From Gallionella sp. (GTDB lineage Bacteria; Pseudomonadota; Gammaproteobacteria; Burkholderiales; Gallionellaceae), in assembly GCA_022340615.1 (NCBI GenBank), contig JAJDNO010000023.1:1-64000 (forward strand): DNA of 64,000 bases, written 5' to 3'. Below are positions 48,131 to 59,051 of the stretch, one piece after another (the first letter of the stretch is position 1; each line of letters starts with the position of its first letter). The notes beneath the pieces were generated by a model. It saw nothing but the letters and a program-made list of their open reading frames with translations, was not told the DNA's origin and ran no database searches. The position numbers and the translations under genes are program-made.

Positions 48131-49921
48131 TCAATCATCCACCCGCAGGATCGCAAGGAAGGCTTCCTGAGGGATTTCCACGCTGCCAACCTGCTTCATG
48201 CGCTTTTTCCCGGCCTTTTGCTTTTCCAGCAGCTTCTTCTTGCGCGAAATGTCGCCGCCGTAGCACTTTGCCAATACGTTCTTGCGCATCGCCTTCACGT
48301 TCTCGCGCGCAATGATGTTTGCTCCGATCGTCGCCTGTATCGCGACATCATACATCTGCCGTGGTATGAGTTCGCGCATCTTGGCTGCCACTTCCCTGCC
48401 GCGGTACTGACTGTTGGCGCGATGCACGATCACCGACAGCGCATCCACTTTCTCGCCGTTGATCATCATATCCACCTTGACCACATCGGCCGCCCGGTAT
48501 TCCTTGAACTCGTAATCCATCGACGCATAGCCGCGCGATACCGATTTCAGTTTGTCGAAAAAATCCAGCACGATTTCCGCCATCGGCATTTCATAAACCA
48601 GATGCACCTGCTTGCCGTGATAGCTCATGTTGATCTGGATCCCGCGCTTCTGGGTGCACAGCGTCATCACCGAGCCGACATATTCCTGCGGCATGTACAG
48701 ATTGACAGTCACGATAGGCTCGCGTATCTCCTCGATCTTGGACGGGTCGGGCATCCTGGACGGATTGTCTACGATCAGCACCTTTCCGTCACGCTGCACA
48801 ACCTCGTAGATCACCGTCGGCGCTGTGGTGATCAGATCCATGTCGAACTCGCGCTCCAGCCGCTCTTGCACTATCTCCATATGCAACAGGCCGAGGAAGC
48901 CGCAGCGGAAACCGAAACCCAGCGCCTGCGACACTTCAGGTTCAAAGCGCAGCGCAGCATCGTTCAGCTTGAGCTTTTCAAGCGAGTCGCGCAGCGCTTC
49001 GTACTGGTTTGACTCCACCGGAAACAGCCCGGCGAACACTTGTGGCTGCACTTCCTTGAAACCGGGCAGTGCCTGTTGCGCCGGCCTGGCCTGATGCGTG
49101 ATGGTATCGCCCACCTTGGCCGATTTCAGTTCCTTGATGCCGGCTATGATGAAGCCCACCTGTCCGGCGCTCAAGGTCGGGCGCGATTGCGACTTGGGCG
49201 TGAATACGCCGATATTTTCGGTCAGATGCTGGGCGCCGGTGGCCATAAACAGGATTTTTTCCTTGGGTTTGATCGTGCCATTTATCAACCGCACCAGCAT
49301 TACCACGCCGACGTAGTTGTCGAACCAGGAATCGATAATCAGCGCCTGCAGCGGCGCATCCGGATCACCCTTCGGAGGGGGGACCCGGGCGATCAGCGCT
49401 TCCAGCACATCCCGTACGCCCTCGCCGGTTTTGGCTGAACAGCGCACCGCTTCATGCGCATCGATTCCGATCACTTCCTCGATTTCCTCGATCGCGTTGT
49501 CAGGATTGGCAGAGGGCAGGTCGATCTTGTTCAGCACCGGCACCACTTCTACTCCAAGGTCGAGGGCGGTATAGCAATTCGCCACGGTCTGCGCCTCGAC
49601 GCCCTGCGATGCATCCACCACCAGCAGCGCACCCTCGCAAGCCGACAATGAGCGCGACACCTCATAGGAGAAATCCACATGCCCGGGGGTATCGATCAAG
49701 TTGAGGTTATAGACCTGGCCGTCCTGCGCCATGTAGCTAAGCGTTGCGGTCTGCGCCTTGATGGTGATGCCGCGCTCGCGCTCGATATCCATCGAATCGA
49801 GCACCTGCGCCTCCATCTCGCGGTCGGACAGACCGCCGCAAAGATGGATAATGCGGTCAGCCAGAGTGGATTTGCCGTGGTCGATGTGCGCAATGATGGA
49901 AAAATTACGGATTTGCTGCAT
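48131..49921 (-). CDS. lepA: Elongation factor 4 (LepA)
   Basis: 596 aa from ATG 49921; the track adds 22 residues. GTPase motifs [27 protein letters not shown] and LNKIDLP, then EF-G-like domains and the LepA-specific C-terminus ([29 protein letters not shown]). A ribosomal back-translocation/fidelity GTPase. In operon order with lepB. Confidence 0.97.
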   Translation of the reverse strand: MQQIRNFSIIAHIDHGKSTLADRIIHLCGGLSDREMEAQVLDSMDIERERGITIKAQTATLSYMAQDGQVYNLNLIDTPGHVDFSYEVSRSLSACEGALLVVDASQGVEAQTVANCYTALDLGVEVVPVLNKIDLPSANPDNAIEEIEEVIGIDAHEAVRCSAKTGEGVRDVLEALIARVPPPKGDPDAPLQALIIDSWFDNYVGVVMLVRLINGTIKPKEKILFMATGAQHLTENIGVFTPKSQSRPTLSAGQVGFIIAGIKELKSAKVGDTITHQARPAQQALPGFKEVQPQVFAGLFPVESNQYEALRDSLEKLKLNDAALRFEPEVSQALGFGFRCGFLGLLHMEIVQERLEREFDMDLITTAPTVIYEVVQRDGKVLIVDNPSRMPDPSKIEEIREPIVTVNLYMPQEYVGSVMTLCTQKRGIQINMSYHGKQVHLVYEMPMAEIVLDFFDKLKSVSRGYASMDYEFKEYRAADVVKVDMMINGEKVDALSVIVHRANSQYRGREVAAKMRELIPRQMYDVAIQATIGANIIARENVKAMRKNVLAKCYGGDISRKKKLLEKQKAGKKRMKQVGSVEIPQEAFLAILRVDD

Positions 49922-50025
49922 AGAGTCCAAAATTAAAGCCCCGCCAGAACCGGCGATTTCGGGAACCGCCCGGTATTTCAAAGGCATGGATTCTAGCCGA
50001 TTTGGGCGGTGTATGCCGGACCGGG

Positions 50026-51438
50026 TTACTTCTCGTCCAGTCTGATTGCAACATAGCTCGCGCTATCGCCTCTGCGCACCAGCAATGCGACATTGTGTCC
50101 CTTGGGAACCTGTTTGAGAATTGCGTTCAACTGGGACAGGGAACGGATCTGCATATTGCCGACCGCCAGCAGCACGTCGCCCGGCTGCAAACCGGCGCCA
50201 AGCGCAGACGACCCGGTCACATTCTCGACCAGCAATCCGCCGCTGACCTGCAGTTCCTGAAGTTGATCGGCACTCAATTCGCTGACGGCGATACCCATGC
50301 GCGGAATCGCTTCTCCCGAGCTTTTGGAAGGTTTCCGGGCTGCATGCACCATTTTGCTTTCATCCGGCATTTCCCCGACCTCGATGGTAATCCGCCTGAC
50401 CTTGCCTTTGCGCCACAGCTTTAGGGGAACTTTGGTGCCAGGCTTGACTGCTGCCACGATGCGCGGCAGATCAGCCGAGCTAATTACCTGCTTGCCGCCG
50501 AATTCGAGAATCACATCGCTTGCCTGTATGCCCGCCTTGTCGGCCGGACCGCCCTTTTCAACGTTGCTGACCAGCGCACCATTGGGACTGCTCAAACCGA
50601 ATGAATCAGCCAGTTCGCGGTTCAGTTCCTGTATCGTCACGCCGATACGCCCGCGCGTTACCTTGCCGCTGCTGCGCAACTGGTCCGCAACCTGCATTGC
50701 AACATCGATCGGGATCGCAAAGGACAGTCCCATAGAACCGCCGGAACGCGTGTAGATTTGCGAGTTGATGCCGACCACTTCCTCGTTCATGTTGAACAAC
50801 GGCCCCCCCGAATTGCCGGGGTTGATGGCTACATCCGTCTGGATGAACGGCACCAGGTTTTCCTGGGGCAGGGATCGGCCTTTGGCACTGACGATGCCGG
50901 CCGTGACGCTGTTGTCAAAACCAAAGGGCGAGCCGATCGCGACCACCCATTCACCGACCCTGAGCCTGTTCGGATCGCCGACTTTCACGGTTTGCAGGCC
51001 TTTCGCATCGATTTTCAGCAATGCAACATCGGTACGTCCGTCAGACCCGATTATCCGGGCGTTGAACTCGCGCTTGTCGGTCAGACGCACCGTAATCTTG
51101 TCGGCATGATCCACCACATGCGCGTTGGTCATGATGTAGCCTTCGGAACTGATGATAAAACCCGAACCTAGCGATCGCGACTCCTGCTCGCGTGGAATCT
51201 GGGGTGCGAAGTGGCGAAAAAATTCGTATAAAGGGTCGTTTTCGGGAATATTGGGAAAACCCTGGGCGCCCTGGATGATCTGCGTCGTGCTGATATTCAC
51301 GACTGCTGCACCCTGCTTTTCCACCAGGTCGGTGAAATCCGGCAATTCTTTGCTGTGAGCCAGTGTACTGCCGACAATTCCGAAGACCAGCATCACGCCG
51401 GAAAGCAGCAACGATATGTTCGCAAATTTTTTCAGCAT
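50026..51438 (-). CDS. mucD: Periplasmic serine protease/chaperone, DegP/MucD type
   Basis: 470 aa from ATG 51438, preceded by a G-rich RBS. A signal peptide, then a trypsin-like domain with His in [11 protein letters not shown], Asp in [11 protein letters not shown] and Ser in [10 protein letters not shown], and two PDZ domains (about 260-350 and 375-465). It degrades misfolded envelope proteins. Linked to rpoE-rseABC as in the algU-mucABCD cluster of pseudomonads. Confidence 0.95.
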   Translation of the reverse strand: MLKKFANISLLLSGVMLVFGIVGSTLAHSKELPDFTDLVEKQGAAVVNISTTQIIQGAQGFPNIPENDPLYEFFRHFAPQIPREQESRSLGSGFIISSEGYIMTNAHVVDHADKITVRLTDKREFNARIIGSDGRTDVALLKIDAKGLQTVKVGDPNRLRVGEWVVAIGSPFGFDNSVTAGIVSAKGRSLPQENLVPFIQTDVAINPGNSGGPLFNMNEEVVGINSQIYTRSGGSMGLSFAIPIDVAMQVADQLRSSGKVTRGRIGVTIQELNRELADSFGLSSPNGALVSNVEKGGPADKAGIQASDVILEFGGKQVISSADLPRIVAAVKPGTKVPLKLWRKGKVRRITIEVGEMPDESKMVHAARKPSKSSGEAIPRMGIAVSELSADQLQELQVSGGLLVENVTGSSALGAGLQPGDVLLAVGNMQIRSLSQLNAILKQVPKGHNVALLVRRGDSASYVAIRLDEK

Positions 51439-51496
51439 ATATCCCCCCCAAACAGACTCAAGACGCAAAACTCAAGCCCTCCTTGAACCTTGCATC

Positions 51497-51940
51497 CTAT
51501 TCCTCGCCGTACTGCCGGGCGATAACGGCGCCAGACCGATTTTCGTCCCGGAACGATGATATCCATTTGGCAATTGCGAAGCCGGCAATCAGGCCAATCA
51601 TTGCGCCGGCAGCGGCATATCCGTCACGCAGTCCGGGAAGTTCCGCCCAGTAGCTGCCAAGCATGGCACCCGTTGCCAGCATCAGCAGCGGCATCAGATA
51701 TACCAGTCCGATTCCGCGCAATATCGAGCCATCGGCTATCGATATGATAACCTCATCCCCGATATCTGCATTGATTGGATTTTCCACCTGGAACAGGCGG
51801 GGTTTGCTGCAAAACACCCCTGACATCTTGCTCGCTCCGCAACCTTTTCCGCTGCAAAGTTCGCAACTACTTGCCTGGCTGGCCTGTACAAACGCGTGCT
51901 GGCCTTCGATCCGAACAATAACGGCGCGCGTCTCCAGCAT
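51497..51940 (-). CDS. rseC: RseC/MucC-family inner-membrane protein
   Basis: 147 aa. The N-terminal Cys-rich segment SCELCSGKGCG...FCSKP, then two membrane helices. RseC is a membrane protein of the sigma-E operon, related to a component of the SoxR-reducing system. It starts one base after the rseB stop. Confidence 0.9.
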   Translation of the reverse strand: MLETRAVIVRIEGQHAFVQASQASSCELCSGKGCGASKMSGVFCSKPRLFQVENPINADIGDEVIISIADGSILRGIGLVYLMPLLMLATGAMLGSYWAELPGLRDGYAAAGAMIGLIAGFAIAKWISSFRDENRSGAVIARQYGEE

Positions 51941-51941
51941 G

Positions 51942-52907
51942 TTACTTGCCGTTGTAACGAACCGAATCGAGCACCTGTATCACCGTGCGCGGCGGTACTT
52001 CACCAACTACGGTGATCAACTCCTTGTCCATCACCTTGTGATACAGATTGACAGCACCCCGGCTGGACAAACCATCCTCATCATCCTCGTCCCTGTCATT
52101 GGGTTCGATAAATATGGAAATTGAACTCAGGCCGTCAGAGAATACCATTTGAGTGACCGGGGCGTGCCTGCCGTGCATTAGCCGCTCGATCTCCAGCGTC
52201 TTTTTGAATCCCGACGGCAGCATGTCGGCGACCCAGCCGCTGTTGATCGGCTTGATGTCCGCGTTGGCCGGCGGCGCATCTTTCAGCTTTGCCGCAGCCT
52301 TATCGCATTCCTTGATCCATGAACGATCGATTTTCCCGCCGATTTGCAGCTGGGTAAATGCGTATTGCTCTTCTACCTTGTTATTGTCTCCCAGAACGGC
52401 TGCCTTCAGCAGCAAACCCGAATCGGTATGCACCCATATTTCGTGAGCATAACGAAGATTGTCGATGGGTTTGAACAGGATGACCTGGGTGTTGTAACCC
52501 GCGACCCGCGCAACACCAAGCAATTTGGCCTTGTAATTTGCCTTCAAAGCGGCAAGTTGTTCCGGCAACAGGGACGGGAAGTTTCCATGCCCGTAATTGC
52601 TGCCCAACTGAACCATTTTGTGGTTGACGAAGCCCCAGATCCTGCCATCATGGCTGATGATTTCGCGCTGGGGGCCATCAAGGCTTTCCAGCTTTTCATA
52701 TTCGCCGTCCGGCTGATTGACGTGAACAATGCTGGTTGTCTCGACACGATTGTCATATTGATAGACAAATACGCCGCTGTAATCGGTCTGGTGCCTGGCA
52801 AAGGCGACGACCTCCAGCCAGTCAAGATTTGCCGGCAATTCTTCTGCATGACTGTTGGCAACAACAGCAAGCAATAACCCACAGAATAAAACCGGCAGCC
52901 TGACCAC
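51942..52907 (-). CDS. rseB: Sigma-E regulatory protein RseB/MucB
   Basis: 321 aa from GTG 52907, with GGGAAAAAG upstream; the track's ATG at 52994 lies inside rseA. This start gives a proper signal peptide (VRLPVLFCGLLLAVVANSHAEE). MucB_RseB features: TDYSGVFVYQYDNRVETTSIVH, NYKAKLLGVARVAGYNTQVILFKP, and a C-terminal domain ending TVIQVLDSVRYNGK. It shields the anti-sigma factor RseA in the periplasm and senses lipid/LPS stress. Confidence 0.93.
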   Translation of the reverse strand: MVRLPVLFCGLLLAVVANSHAEELPANLDWLEVVAFARHQTDYSGVFVYQYDNRVETTSIVHVNQPDGEYEKLESLDGPQREIISHDGRIWGFVNHKMVQLGSNYGHGNFPSLLPEQLAALKANYKAKLLGVARVAGYNTQVILFKPIDNLRYAHEIWVHTDSGLLLKAAVLGDNNKVEEQYAFTQLQIGGKIDRSWIKECDKAAAKLKDAPPANADIKPINSGWVADMLPSGFKKTLEIERLMHGRHAPVTQMVFSDGLSSISIFIEPNDRDEDDEDGLSSRGAVNLYHKVMDKELITVVGEVPPRTVIQVLDSVRYNGK

Positions 52908-52938
52908 TATCTTTTTCCCGAGCTGGTTTTCATCTGTT

Positions 52939-53436
52939 TTACTGGGCAGCGCCGTTGCTGTAAGAGACTGTTCGGATATATGAAGCGCCGCCATTCAAAT
53001 CCGCGCTTGGTGAAAATTCCTGGTGCGCCGCCAGATAATCATTGGCGTCTGGTTTGATCTGCATGCTGGCAGGACGGAATGCTGTCTGCTGCATTGCCAG
53101 TTGCGGCGCCACTTCCGGGCTGATCTGCAGAGACATCCAGGCTACCACTCCGACCGCCGACAGGGATGCGGCAGCCGACAGCGCGAATGTACGCATCCTT
53201 TGTTTTACCGCACGTACTCGGGGCGCAAATACGACAGGCTCGTCTTCCATACGCTCACGGATTTTGTTGCTCATACCGCAATGTATGTGTTCGGGCTGGC
53301 GCAGCACATCACCGATCAGGTGATACATATCCCAGTCATTGTCCACGTCAGATCCGCGTTTGATCTGGTCGAGCAGGGTTTCAGCTTCATCCTCGAACAA
53401 TTCGCCGTCCATCAGCACAGATATCTTCTGTTTCAT
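52939..53436 (-). CDS. rseA: Anti-sigma-E factor RseA
   Basis: 165 aa from ATG 53436. The cytoplasmic sigma-binding part begins KQKISVLMDGELFEDEAETLLDQI...DWDMYHLIGDVLRQP, followed by one membrane helix at about 90-108 and a short periplasmic tail. It holds RpoE at the membrane until cleaved. The track's 200-aa version runs back into rpoE. Only 2 bp after the rpoE stop. Confidence 0.95.
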   Translation of the reverse strand: MKQKISVLMDGELFEDEAETLLDQIKRGSDVDNDWDMYHLIGDVLRQPEHIHCGMSNKIRERMEDEPVVFAPRVRAVKQRMRTFALSAAASLSAVGVVAWMSLQISPEVAPQLAMQQTAFRPASMQIKPDANDYLAAHQEFSPSADLNGGASYIRTVSYSNGAAQ

Positions 53437-53438
53437 AC

Positions 53439-54038
53439 TCACCACCTCTTGCCTTTGCTGGTTTCTAACAACGGGCGCAGATTCTCCGCCACCGCCTCGC
53501 GCGCCCTGAAAATTCTGGATCTTACCGTACCGATCGGACAATCCATTACGATTGCAATCTCCTCGTAACTCAAGCCTTCGATTTCGCGCAGGGTCAGCGC
53601 ACTGCGCAAATCCTCGGGTAATTGCTGCAATGAAGCTTGCACGACACCGACAACCTGCTTGCTCATAAGTTCATTTTCCGGGGTATTTACTTCCCTCAAC
53701 AGACTCGCTTCCTCAAACGACTCGGAATCTTCCGCATCAAATGGCGTACTGGTCGGTGCACGGCGCTTGTTGGCCAGCAGGTGGTTCTTTGCCGTGTTGA
53801 TGCCGATCCGGTATAGCCAGGTATAAAACGCACTTTCACCGCGAAAACCGGGCAACGCCCGGTAAGCCTTTATAAAAGCATCCTGTGTAACGTCCTCGGC
53901 CTCCGCCGGATCACGCACAAAACGCGATATCAGCCGCCCCAGTTTGCGCTGATACTTGGTCACCAGCAAATCGAAGGCGTGCTTGTCCCCACGCTGAACG
54001 CGTTCGACCAACTGCTGATCGACATCTCGATCTGTCAT
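53439..54038 (-). CDS. rpoE: ECF sigma factor RpoE/AlgU
   Basis: 199 aa from ATG 54038 with GGGG upstream; the track begins at a TTG 15 bases earlier. Region 2 is FDLLVTKYQRKLGRLISRFVRDPAEAEDVTQDAFIKAYRALPGFRGESAFYTWLYRI and region 4 LPEDLRSALTLREIEGLSYEEIAIVMDCPIGTVRSRIFRARE. It directs the envelope-stress regulon and leads the rseABC-mucD cluster. Divergent from nadB. TATACT with a weak upstream TGACGA may be its promoter; no sigma-E-type GGAAC motif was seen. Confidence 0.97.
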   Translation of the reverse strand: MTDRDVDQQLVERVQRGDKHAFDLLVTKYQRKLGRLISRFVRDPAEAEDVTQDAFIKAYRALPGFRGESAFYTWLYRIGINTAKNHLLANKRRAPTSTPFDAEDSESFEEASLLREVNTPENELMSKQVVGVVQASLQQLPEDLRSALTLREIEGLSYEEIAIVMDCPIGTVRSRIFRAREAVAENLRPLLETSKGKRW

Positions 54039-54243
54039 CCCCGACTTTTCCAATTATTATTCTTGCTGCGCAACATGATATATGGAGCAAGTATAACCGC
54101 TACTACCCTTGGTCGTCAGCTATCGGCAAACCGTCGCGATGCACAACGGCGATAATACCGCCGCACCGGTTCGAATATCCGGGCTACCGCAATGCCGGCT
54201 GTCTGATATAGTCCTGAACGAAATCCATGCACAGGAAATTAAA

Positions 54244-55839
54244 TTGCCTCAATTTGACACACTGATAATCGGTAGCGGTTTGGCCGGACTGACCCTGGCC
54301 ATCAAACTGGCCGAACACCAGAAAGTAGGGCTGATCACAAAAAAAACACTGTTTGACGGGGCGAGCGGATGGGCGCAAGGCGGCATCGCTGCGGTAATGT
54401 CCTCAGAAGACTCGCTGGAAGCCCACATCCAGGACACCCTGATCGCCGGCGCAGGACTGTGCGATGAAGCCGCAACCCGCTACGTCGTCGAGCATGGCAG
54501 GAAATCGATAGACTGGCTGATATCCCAGGGTGTCCCTTTCAGCAAGGATCCGTCCAGCGATACCGGCTACCACCTCACCCGGGAAGGCGGGCACAGCCGC
54601 AGACGTATTATGCATGCCGCAGATGCAACCGGACATGCCGTACAGGCAACGCTCGCCGCGCGCGTGCAGGAGCACCCGAACATCACGGTACTGGAAAACT
54701 GCATGTCGGTCGACCTGATCACCGGCAGGAAACTGGGACATCAGGACAACCGCTGCCACGGTGTTTATGTGCTCGACTGCCTGCGCGATGAAGTGCTGAC
54801 CATCAGTTCGCAAAACACCATTATGGCTACAGGCGGAGCCGGCAAGGTTTATCTCTACACCACCAATCCCGATACCGCGACCGGTGACGGGATTGCAATG
54901 GCATGGCGCGCCGGCTGCCGGATCGCCAATATGGAGTTCATCCAGTTCCACCCGACTTGCCTGTATCACCCTCACGCAAAATCCTTCCTGATCAGCGAGG
55001 CGGTGCGAGGCGAGGGGGGCATCCTGAAGCTGCCCGATGGAACGCGCTTCATGCCGCATCATGACGAGCGCGCTGAACTTGCCCCGCGCGATGTGGTCGC
55101 CAGGGCAATCGATTTCGAAATGAAAAAGCACGGACTGGATTGCGTCTATCTGGACATCTCGCACCAGTCGGTCGAGTTTCTCCAGGAACATTTTCCGACC
55201 ATTTACGAGCGCTGCATGTCGCTGGGCATCAATATCAGCAAGGAGCCGATTCCGGTGGTCCCCGCTGCGCATTACACCTGCGGCGGGATCGTCACCGACC
55301 TGCATGCGCGAACCGATATCGACAACCTCTATGCGGTCGGAGAAACCGCTTACAGCGGTTTGCATGGCGCCAACCGGCTGGCCAGCAATTCGCTGCTGGA
55401 ATGCCTGGTTTTCGCGGACGCCGCTGTTCGCGACATCCTCGGCACGCCGGGCCAGCCACCCATTCCCCTTCCTGCTTGGGATGAAAGCCGCGTCACGGAC
55501 GCTGACGAGCAAATTGTCATTTCGCATAACTGGGCCGAACTGCGCCACTTCATGTGGGACTACGTAGGGATTGTGCGCACCACCAAACGCCTGCAACGCG
55601 CCCAGCACCGCATCCAGCTACTGCAGGATGAAATCAGCGAATATTACGCAAATTTTCATATCAGTTCGGACTTGCTGGAATTGCGCAATCTGGTGCAGAA
55701 CGCCGAGTTGATCGTGCGAAGCGCCTTGTCGCGTCATGAAAGCCGCGGACTGCATTTCAGCAAGGATTATCCGGGCTTGCTGGACCACCCCCAGCCGACT
55801 GTACTTACTCCGAACATCTTTTCCAGGCGGGGAGAATAG
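54244..55839 (+). CDS. nadB: L-aspartate oxidase
   Basis: 531 aa from TTG 54244 ([14 protein letters not shown]), with CAGGAA nine bases upstream; the track's extra 45 N-terminal residues do not fit the family. FAD motif [27 protein letters not shown], the catalytic stretch [22 protein letters not shown], and GEVAC-like [21 protein letters not shown]. First step of de novo NAD synthesis from aspartate. nadA and nadC are not in the window. Confidence 0.93.
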   Translation: MPQFDTLIIGSGLAGLTLAIKLAEHQKVGLITKKTLFDGASGWAQGGIAAVMSSEDSLEAHIQDTLIAGAGLCDEAATRYVVEHGRKSIDWLISQGVPFSKDPSSDTGYHLTREGGHSRRRIMHAADATGHAVQATLAARVQEHPNITVLENCMSVDLITGRKLGHQDNRCHGVYVLDCLRDEVLTISSQNTIMATGGAGKVYLYTTNPDTATGDGIAMAWRAGCRIANMEFIQFHPTCLYHPHAKSFLISEAVRGEGGILKLPDGTRFMPHHDERAELAPRDVVARAIDFEMKKHGLDCVYLDISHQSVEFLQEHFPTIYERCMSLGINISKEPIPVVPAAHYTCGGIVTDLHARTDIDNLYAVGETAYSGLHGANRLASNSLLECLVFADAAVRDILGTPGQPPIPLPAWDESRVTDADEQIVISHNWAELRHFMWDYVGIVRTTKRLQRAQHRIQLLQDEISEYYANFHISSDLLELRNLVQNAELIVRSALSRHESRGLHFSKDYPGLLDHPQPTVLTPNIFSRRGE

Positions 55840-55880
55840 GCATGTGCAAGGGAACGCTCCATAACCAAGGATGTTCGGCT

Positions 55881-56306
55881 TCATACGAACTTCAGGTGTA
55901 CGCATAATTCCCGAAACACCCCAGGGCGCATCGAATCGGGGAAAACAACACGGGAAATCGTCCTGTGTCGCCCTTGCGGCCGCACCCTGAACAACACGAA
56001 ATACGGGCTGACCACGGTCTGTTTTGCTATCTGGCCGAAAAAACCGGGGCCGCTGCGGGTAACCACCGAGATTTCATGCAGGTTGAGGGAAATCTCGTGC
56101 CAAGAACCTGGCAACAGCAACAACACATCGCGCAACAAATAATATGCCAGGCTAAGGGCCACCAGCAACAATAGCAGGAGCCTGGCCGGCACTGGCATCA
56201 CTGTTGCCACCACCACAGATGCCGCTGCAAGGTGCAACAGCAGCAGCAACACTGCAAAGCGCAAAGAAGGCCTGACCGGAAACTGCAGAACGATTGCGCC
56301 GGACAT
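55881..56306 (-). CDS. YgfX-like membrane protein
   Basis: 141 aa. Two close hydrophobic helices (FAVLLLLLHLAAASVVVATVM and ARLLLLLLVALSLAYYLL) lead to a cytoplasmic beta-rich tail. N-terminal VLQFPVRPSLR and the tail SPYFVLFRVRP...RTISRVVFPDSMRPGVFRELCVHLK fit the YgfX (CptA) family. The usual partner gene sdhE is not adjacent. YgfX is described as a toxin or flavinylation-linked membrane protein. Function here is not established. Confidence 0.72.
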   Translation of the reverse strand: MSGAIVLQFPVRPSLRFAVLLLLLHLAAASVVVATVMPVPARLLLLLLVALSLAYYLLRDVLLLLPGSWHEISLNLHEISVVTRSGPGFFGQIAKQTVVSPYFVLFRVRPQGRHRTISRVVFPDSMRPGVFRELCVHLKFV

Positions 56307-56340
56307 TTTCTGTAGCCGGTTTGTGTGTATCAGGGGCGAT

Positions 56341-57591
56341 TCAGAAGAAAAAATACCAGGTCACGCCAAACAGCACCAGCAACGCAATGACCGTCATCAG
56401 CAAGTTCCAGCCATTCAGCTGGTTTAAAGTATCCTCGGGAGGCTGGCTGCCGGACGGTCGGTTTTTTGGCAGCGGCTTGGTGGCAACCCTGACGGCGCCT
56501 GCCTGGTTGATCGACTTCGCACTCGGTCGGGGGATATTCAGCGTCTTCGACAGCTCGTCAACATCCTCGCTGGAGGCGGTCAGAGCTGCCAGGCGCATGG
56601 TCGCGACCGATGAATCGAATGCTTTGGACAATCTTATATTTGACTCGGATTTGATGCCCTCGGTATCACCGCCCCCCTTCCGGGTAATTTCAACCGTGTC
56701 CGGCAGCTTGCTTTTGCTTGCCACGGGCGGTATCGATAAATCCACCTTGTGTATCGAATGCGGCATGGTATCCCTGCAGGTGCGCAAATCGGCAGCGAAA
56801 TCCTTGGCATTCTGGTAACGGTCCTCCACCCCCTTGGCGAGCGCCTTGGCAACAATGAAGTTGACCATTTCCGGCACATCCGGATTGATTGTGTTCGGCG
56901 GAGGCGTTACTGCATTCAGTGTCTGGTACATGATCGCGTTGACGTTTTCGCCGTCAAAAGGCGCTTGCCCCGTCAGCATTTCGTAAAGCATCACGCCCAG
57001 GGAAAAAATATCCGAACGCGGATCTATCGTCTTCCCCATGACCTGCTCGGGAGACATGTATTTCGGCGAACCAAGCACCATGCCTGTTTGTGTACGCACG
57101 GAAGAAGATTCCATGCGTGCAATGCCGAAATCGGTGATTTTCACATGGCCGTCGCGTATCACCATAATATTGGATGGCTTGACATCGCGATGCACGATTT
57201 CATGCTCGTGTGCATAAGCCAGGCCTTGCGCGACCTGGGCGACGATATTCAACACCTGGTCAATCGGCAACAAAGGACCCTCGTTCATGATATCGCGAAG
57301 CTCGCGGCCTTCCAGCAGTTCCATCGCGATATAGGCAACATCGCCGCTCTTGCCCACATCGTAAATTGTCACGATGTTTGGATGATTCAGACGGCCAGCT
57401 GCCCTGGCTTCCTGGTAGAAGCGCCCTTCGTATTCATCTTTCTCATCCATAGCCAGGCTGAGGTTGATGGTCTTGATCGCAACCACGCGATCAATCAGCG
57501 GATCCCGGGCCTTGTAAACCACTCCCATGGCCCCTTGGCCAAGTTCGCCAAGCACCTCATAGCGCCCCAGGTTGCTAATCAAAATTGTCAC
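56341..57591 (-). CDS. Transmembrane Ser/Thr protein kinase (Hanks type)
   Basis: 416 aa. The kinase domain (about 8-275) has all motifs: LGQGAMGVVYKA, VAIKTI with Lys, IVHRDVKPSNIMV, ITDFGIAR (DFG), SPKYMSPEQ and DIFSLGVMLYEMLTG. A Ser/Thr-rich juxtamembrane part (about 280-390) leads to a C-terminal helix (WNLLMTVIALLVLFGVTWYFFF), with almost nothing outside. The adjacent cyclase gene and the second kinase at 63-64 kb suggest a signalling cluster. Targets unknown. Confidence 0.93.
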   Translation of the reverse strand: MTILISNLGRYEVLGELGQGAMGVVYKARDPLIDRVVAIKTINLSLAMDEKDEYEGRFYQEARAAGRLNHPNIVTIYDVGKSGDVAYIAMELLEGRELRDIMNEGPLLPIDQVLNIVAQVAQGLAYAHEHEIVHRDVKPSNIMVIRDGHVKITDFGIARMESSSVRTQTGMVLGSPKYMSPEQVMGKTIDPRSDIFSLGVMLYEMLTGQAPFDGENVNAIMYQTLNAVTPPPNTINPDVPEMVNFIVAKALAKGVEDRYQNAKDFAADLRTCRDTMPHSIHKVDLSIPPVASKSKLPDTVEITRKGGGDTEGIKSESNIRLSKAFDSSVATMRLAALTASSEDVDELSKTLNIPRPSAKSINQAGAVRVATKPLPKNRPSGSQPPEDTLNQLNGWNLLMTVIALLVLFGVTWYFFF

Positions 57592-57651
57592 CCAAATGAG
57601 TCATTGTCGTCATGCCAGATCTTGTCATCCCGCTACCCAGGTATGGTTACA

Positions 57652-58965
57652 CTAATTGCAACGGTTGGGTTTGATATGTACGCTCTTGCCGACACCGAGC
57701 TTGACGCCCTGCGTAAATATACCCTTGCTTGGATTGCTCAATATCAGCGAATGCCTTCCCGGTTGAACAAGTATCGTCAACGGCTTTTTATCGATCCGCC
57801 CTTTGCTGATACCGTCGACGAACACTTCGGTTCCCTCCATGCAAGTGATAACAATATACGATTTCTTGCTGCCACTTGATGTGGTGTATGGCGCGCCGGG
57901 TTCGTTATTGGCCTGATTATCCGCAACTCTGGTTTTTTCTTCCGGCCTGGCCTTGGTGTTGACCCGAGTTTGGCTCTTGGTAGCGGCTTTGGCATTTTTG
58001 CTCCCGGCCTTTTTCCCGGTCTTAGCTTTTGAATCCGTCGGAGAGTGCGCTGCTGCGGCCTCTTTGGGCTTGACTATGGAATCTGCCGGAGCAGACGTAA
58101 CAGTCGAATCCGCCGCACCGGGTACAGGCGCATTTTCTGCCAGCACCGCTGCGCTCGGCCTTGCAGCGACTCCACGGTAAAAGGGCCAGCTTGCCAGCAG
58201 CGCAATAATCAGCAGCAATGGAACTGCGACAGCTGCTGCATATATTCCTCGCTGCCGGGTGTCAGCTTCACGGAATCGCGCAATCGCCAGATCGAACCAC
58301 GCATGCATACGCGTCGTTGCCAGATTCCAGGCCGTTCTGACGCGTCCCAGCGCACTTACCCATTTGTTTTCTTCCGGCACGGCAACCGGCGTGAGGGCCG
58401 CTCCGCGGCGTGTCGTCTTGTCGCCCGGATAACCGATTGCATACACTTCGTGTTCCCGCACATGTTTGTCTGTCCGCGAACCCTGATAGTGGAACATCCC
58501 GGCATACTGTGGCGAAAGGCGGGATACCGCATCGTAATATGAACGCGACACGAGAATCTGGGCAACATCGGCAAATCCCATTACGCGCTGTGCAACGTTG
58601 ATACCGTCCCCGACAATATTTGGCTGACCGTTGATATCCCTGACCAGGCGAACCGGACCCAGGTTGATTCCCATACGCACCAGCAGTGGATGATCCACGT
58701 CAGGCGCTTCATTTAGCAGGCTCTGGCGCAAACTGAGGGCTGCTTTCAATGCGTCCTCAACATCACCGAGAAAATTGATCGCCGCGCCGTCGCCAGTATC
58801 AAGTATGATCCGGTCCGTCATCGGTACATCACGGATCGCCTCGGAAAGATAGCTGTTGAATCTATCCTTGAGTGAGATTTGTCCAGCGACGGACTTCTTG
58901 GAATATTCGACAATATCCAAGAACAGCACACTGCACATTATGGTCTTGTTACCGCGTTCTTCCAT
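57652..58965 (-). CDS. Class III nucleotidyl cyclase with transmembrane helix and PEGA-like C-terminus
   Basis: 437 aa. The N-terminal cyclase domain shows metal Asp residues in VLFLDIVEYS and LDTGDGAAINFLGD, plus the transition-state Asn and Arg in VGDGINVAQRV, so activity is plausible. A helix at about 237-260 (AAAVAVPLLLIIALLASW) crosses the membrane. A Lys/Ala/Thr-rich linker ends in a PEGA-like domain (SYIVITCMEGTEVFVDGISKGRIDKKPLTILVQPGRHSLIL). AMP or GMP specificity is not decided. It lies 60 bp upstream of the kinase gene. Confidence 0.85.
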   Translation of the reverse strand: MEERGNKTIMCSVLFLDIVEYSKKSVAGQISLKDRFNSYLSEAIRDVPMTDRIILDTGDGAAINFLGDVEDALKAALSLRQSLLNEAPDVDHPLLVRMGINLGPVRLVRDINGQPNIVGDGINVAQRVMGFADVAQILVSRSYYDAVSRLSPQYAGMFHYQGSRTDKHVREHEVYAIGYPGDKTTRRGAALTPVAVPEENKWVSALGRVRTAWNLATTRMHAWFDLAIARFREADTRQRGIYAAAVAVPLLLIIALLASWPFYRGVAARPSAAVLAENAPVPGAADSTVTSAPADSIVKPKEAAAAHSPTDSKAKTGKKAGSKNAKAATKSQTRVNTKARPEEKTRVADNQANNEPGAPYTTSSGSKKSYIVITCMEGTEVFVDGISKGRIDKKPLTILVQPGRHSLILSNPSKGIFTQGVKLGVGKSVHIKPNRCN

Positions 58966-59051
58966 TCAAATTTCCCGTGTCCATACAGTTGCAGTTTCCT
59001 TACTCCAGCCTTGCAGCGCGCACGATGTAATCATGCGGATTCTAGTTGCAG

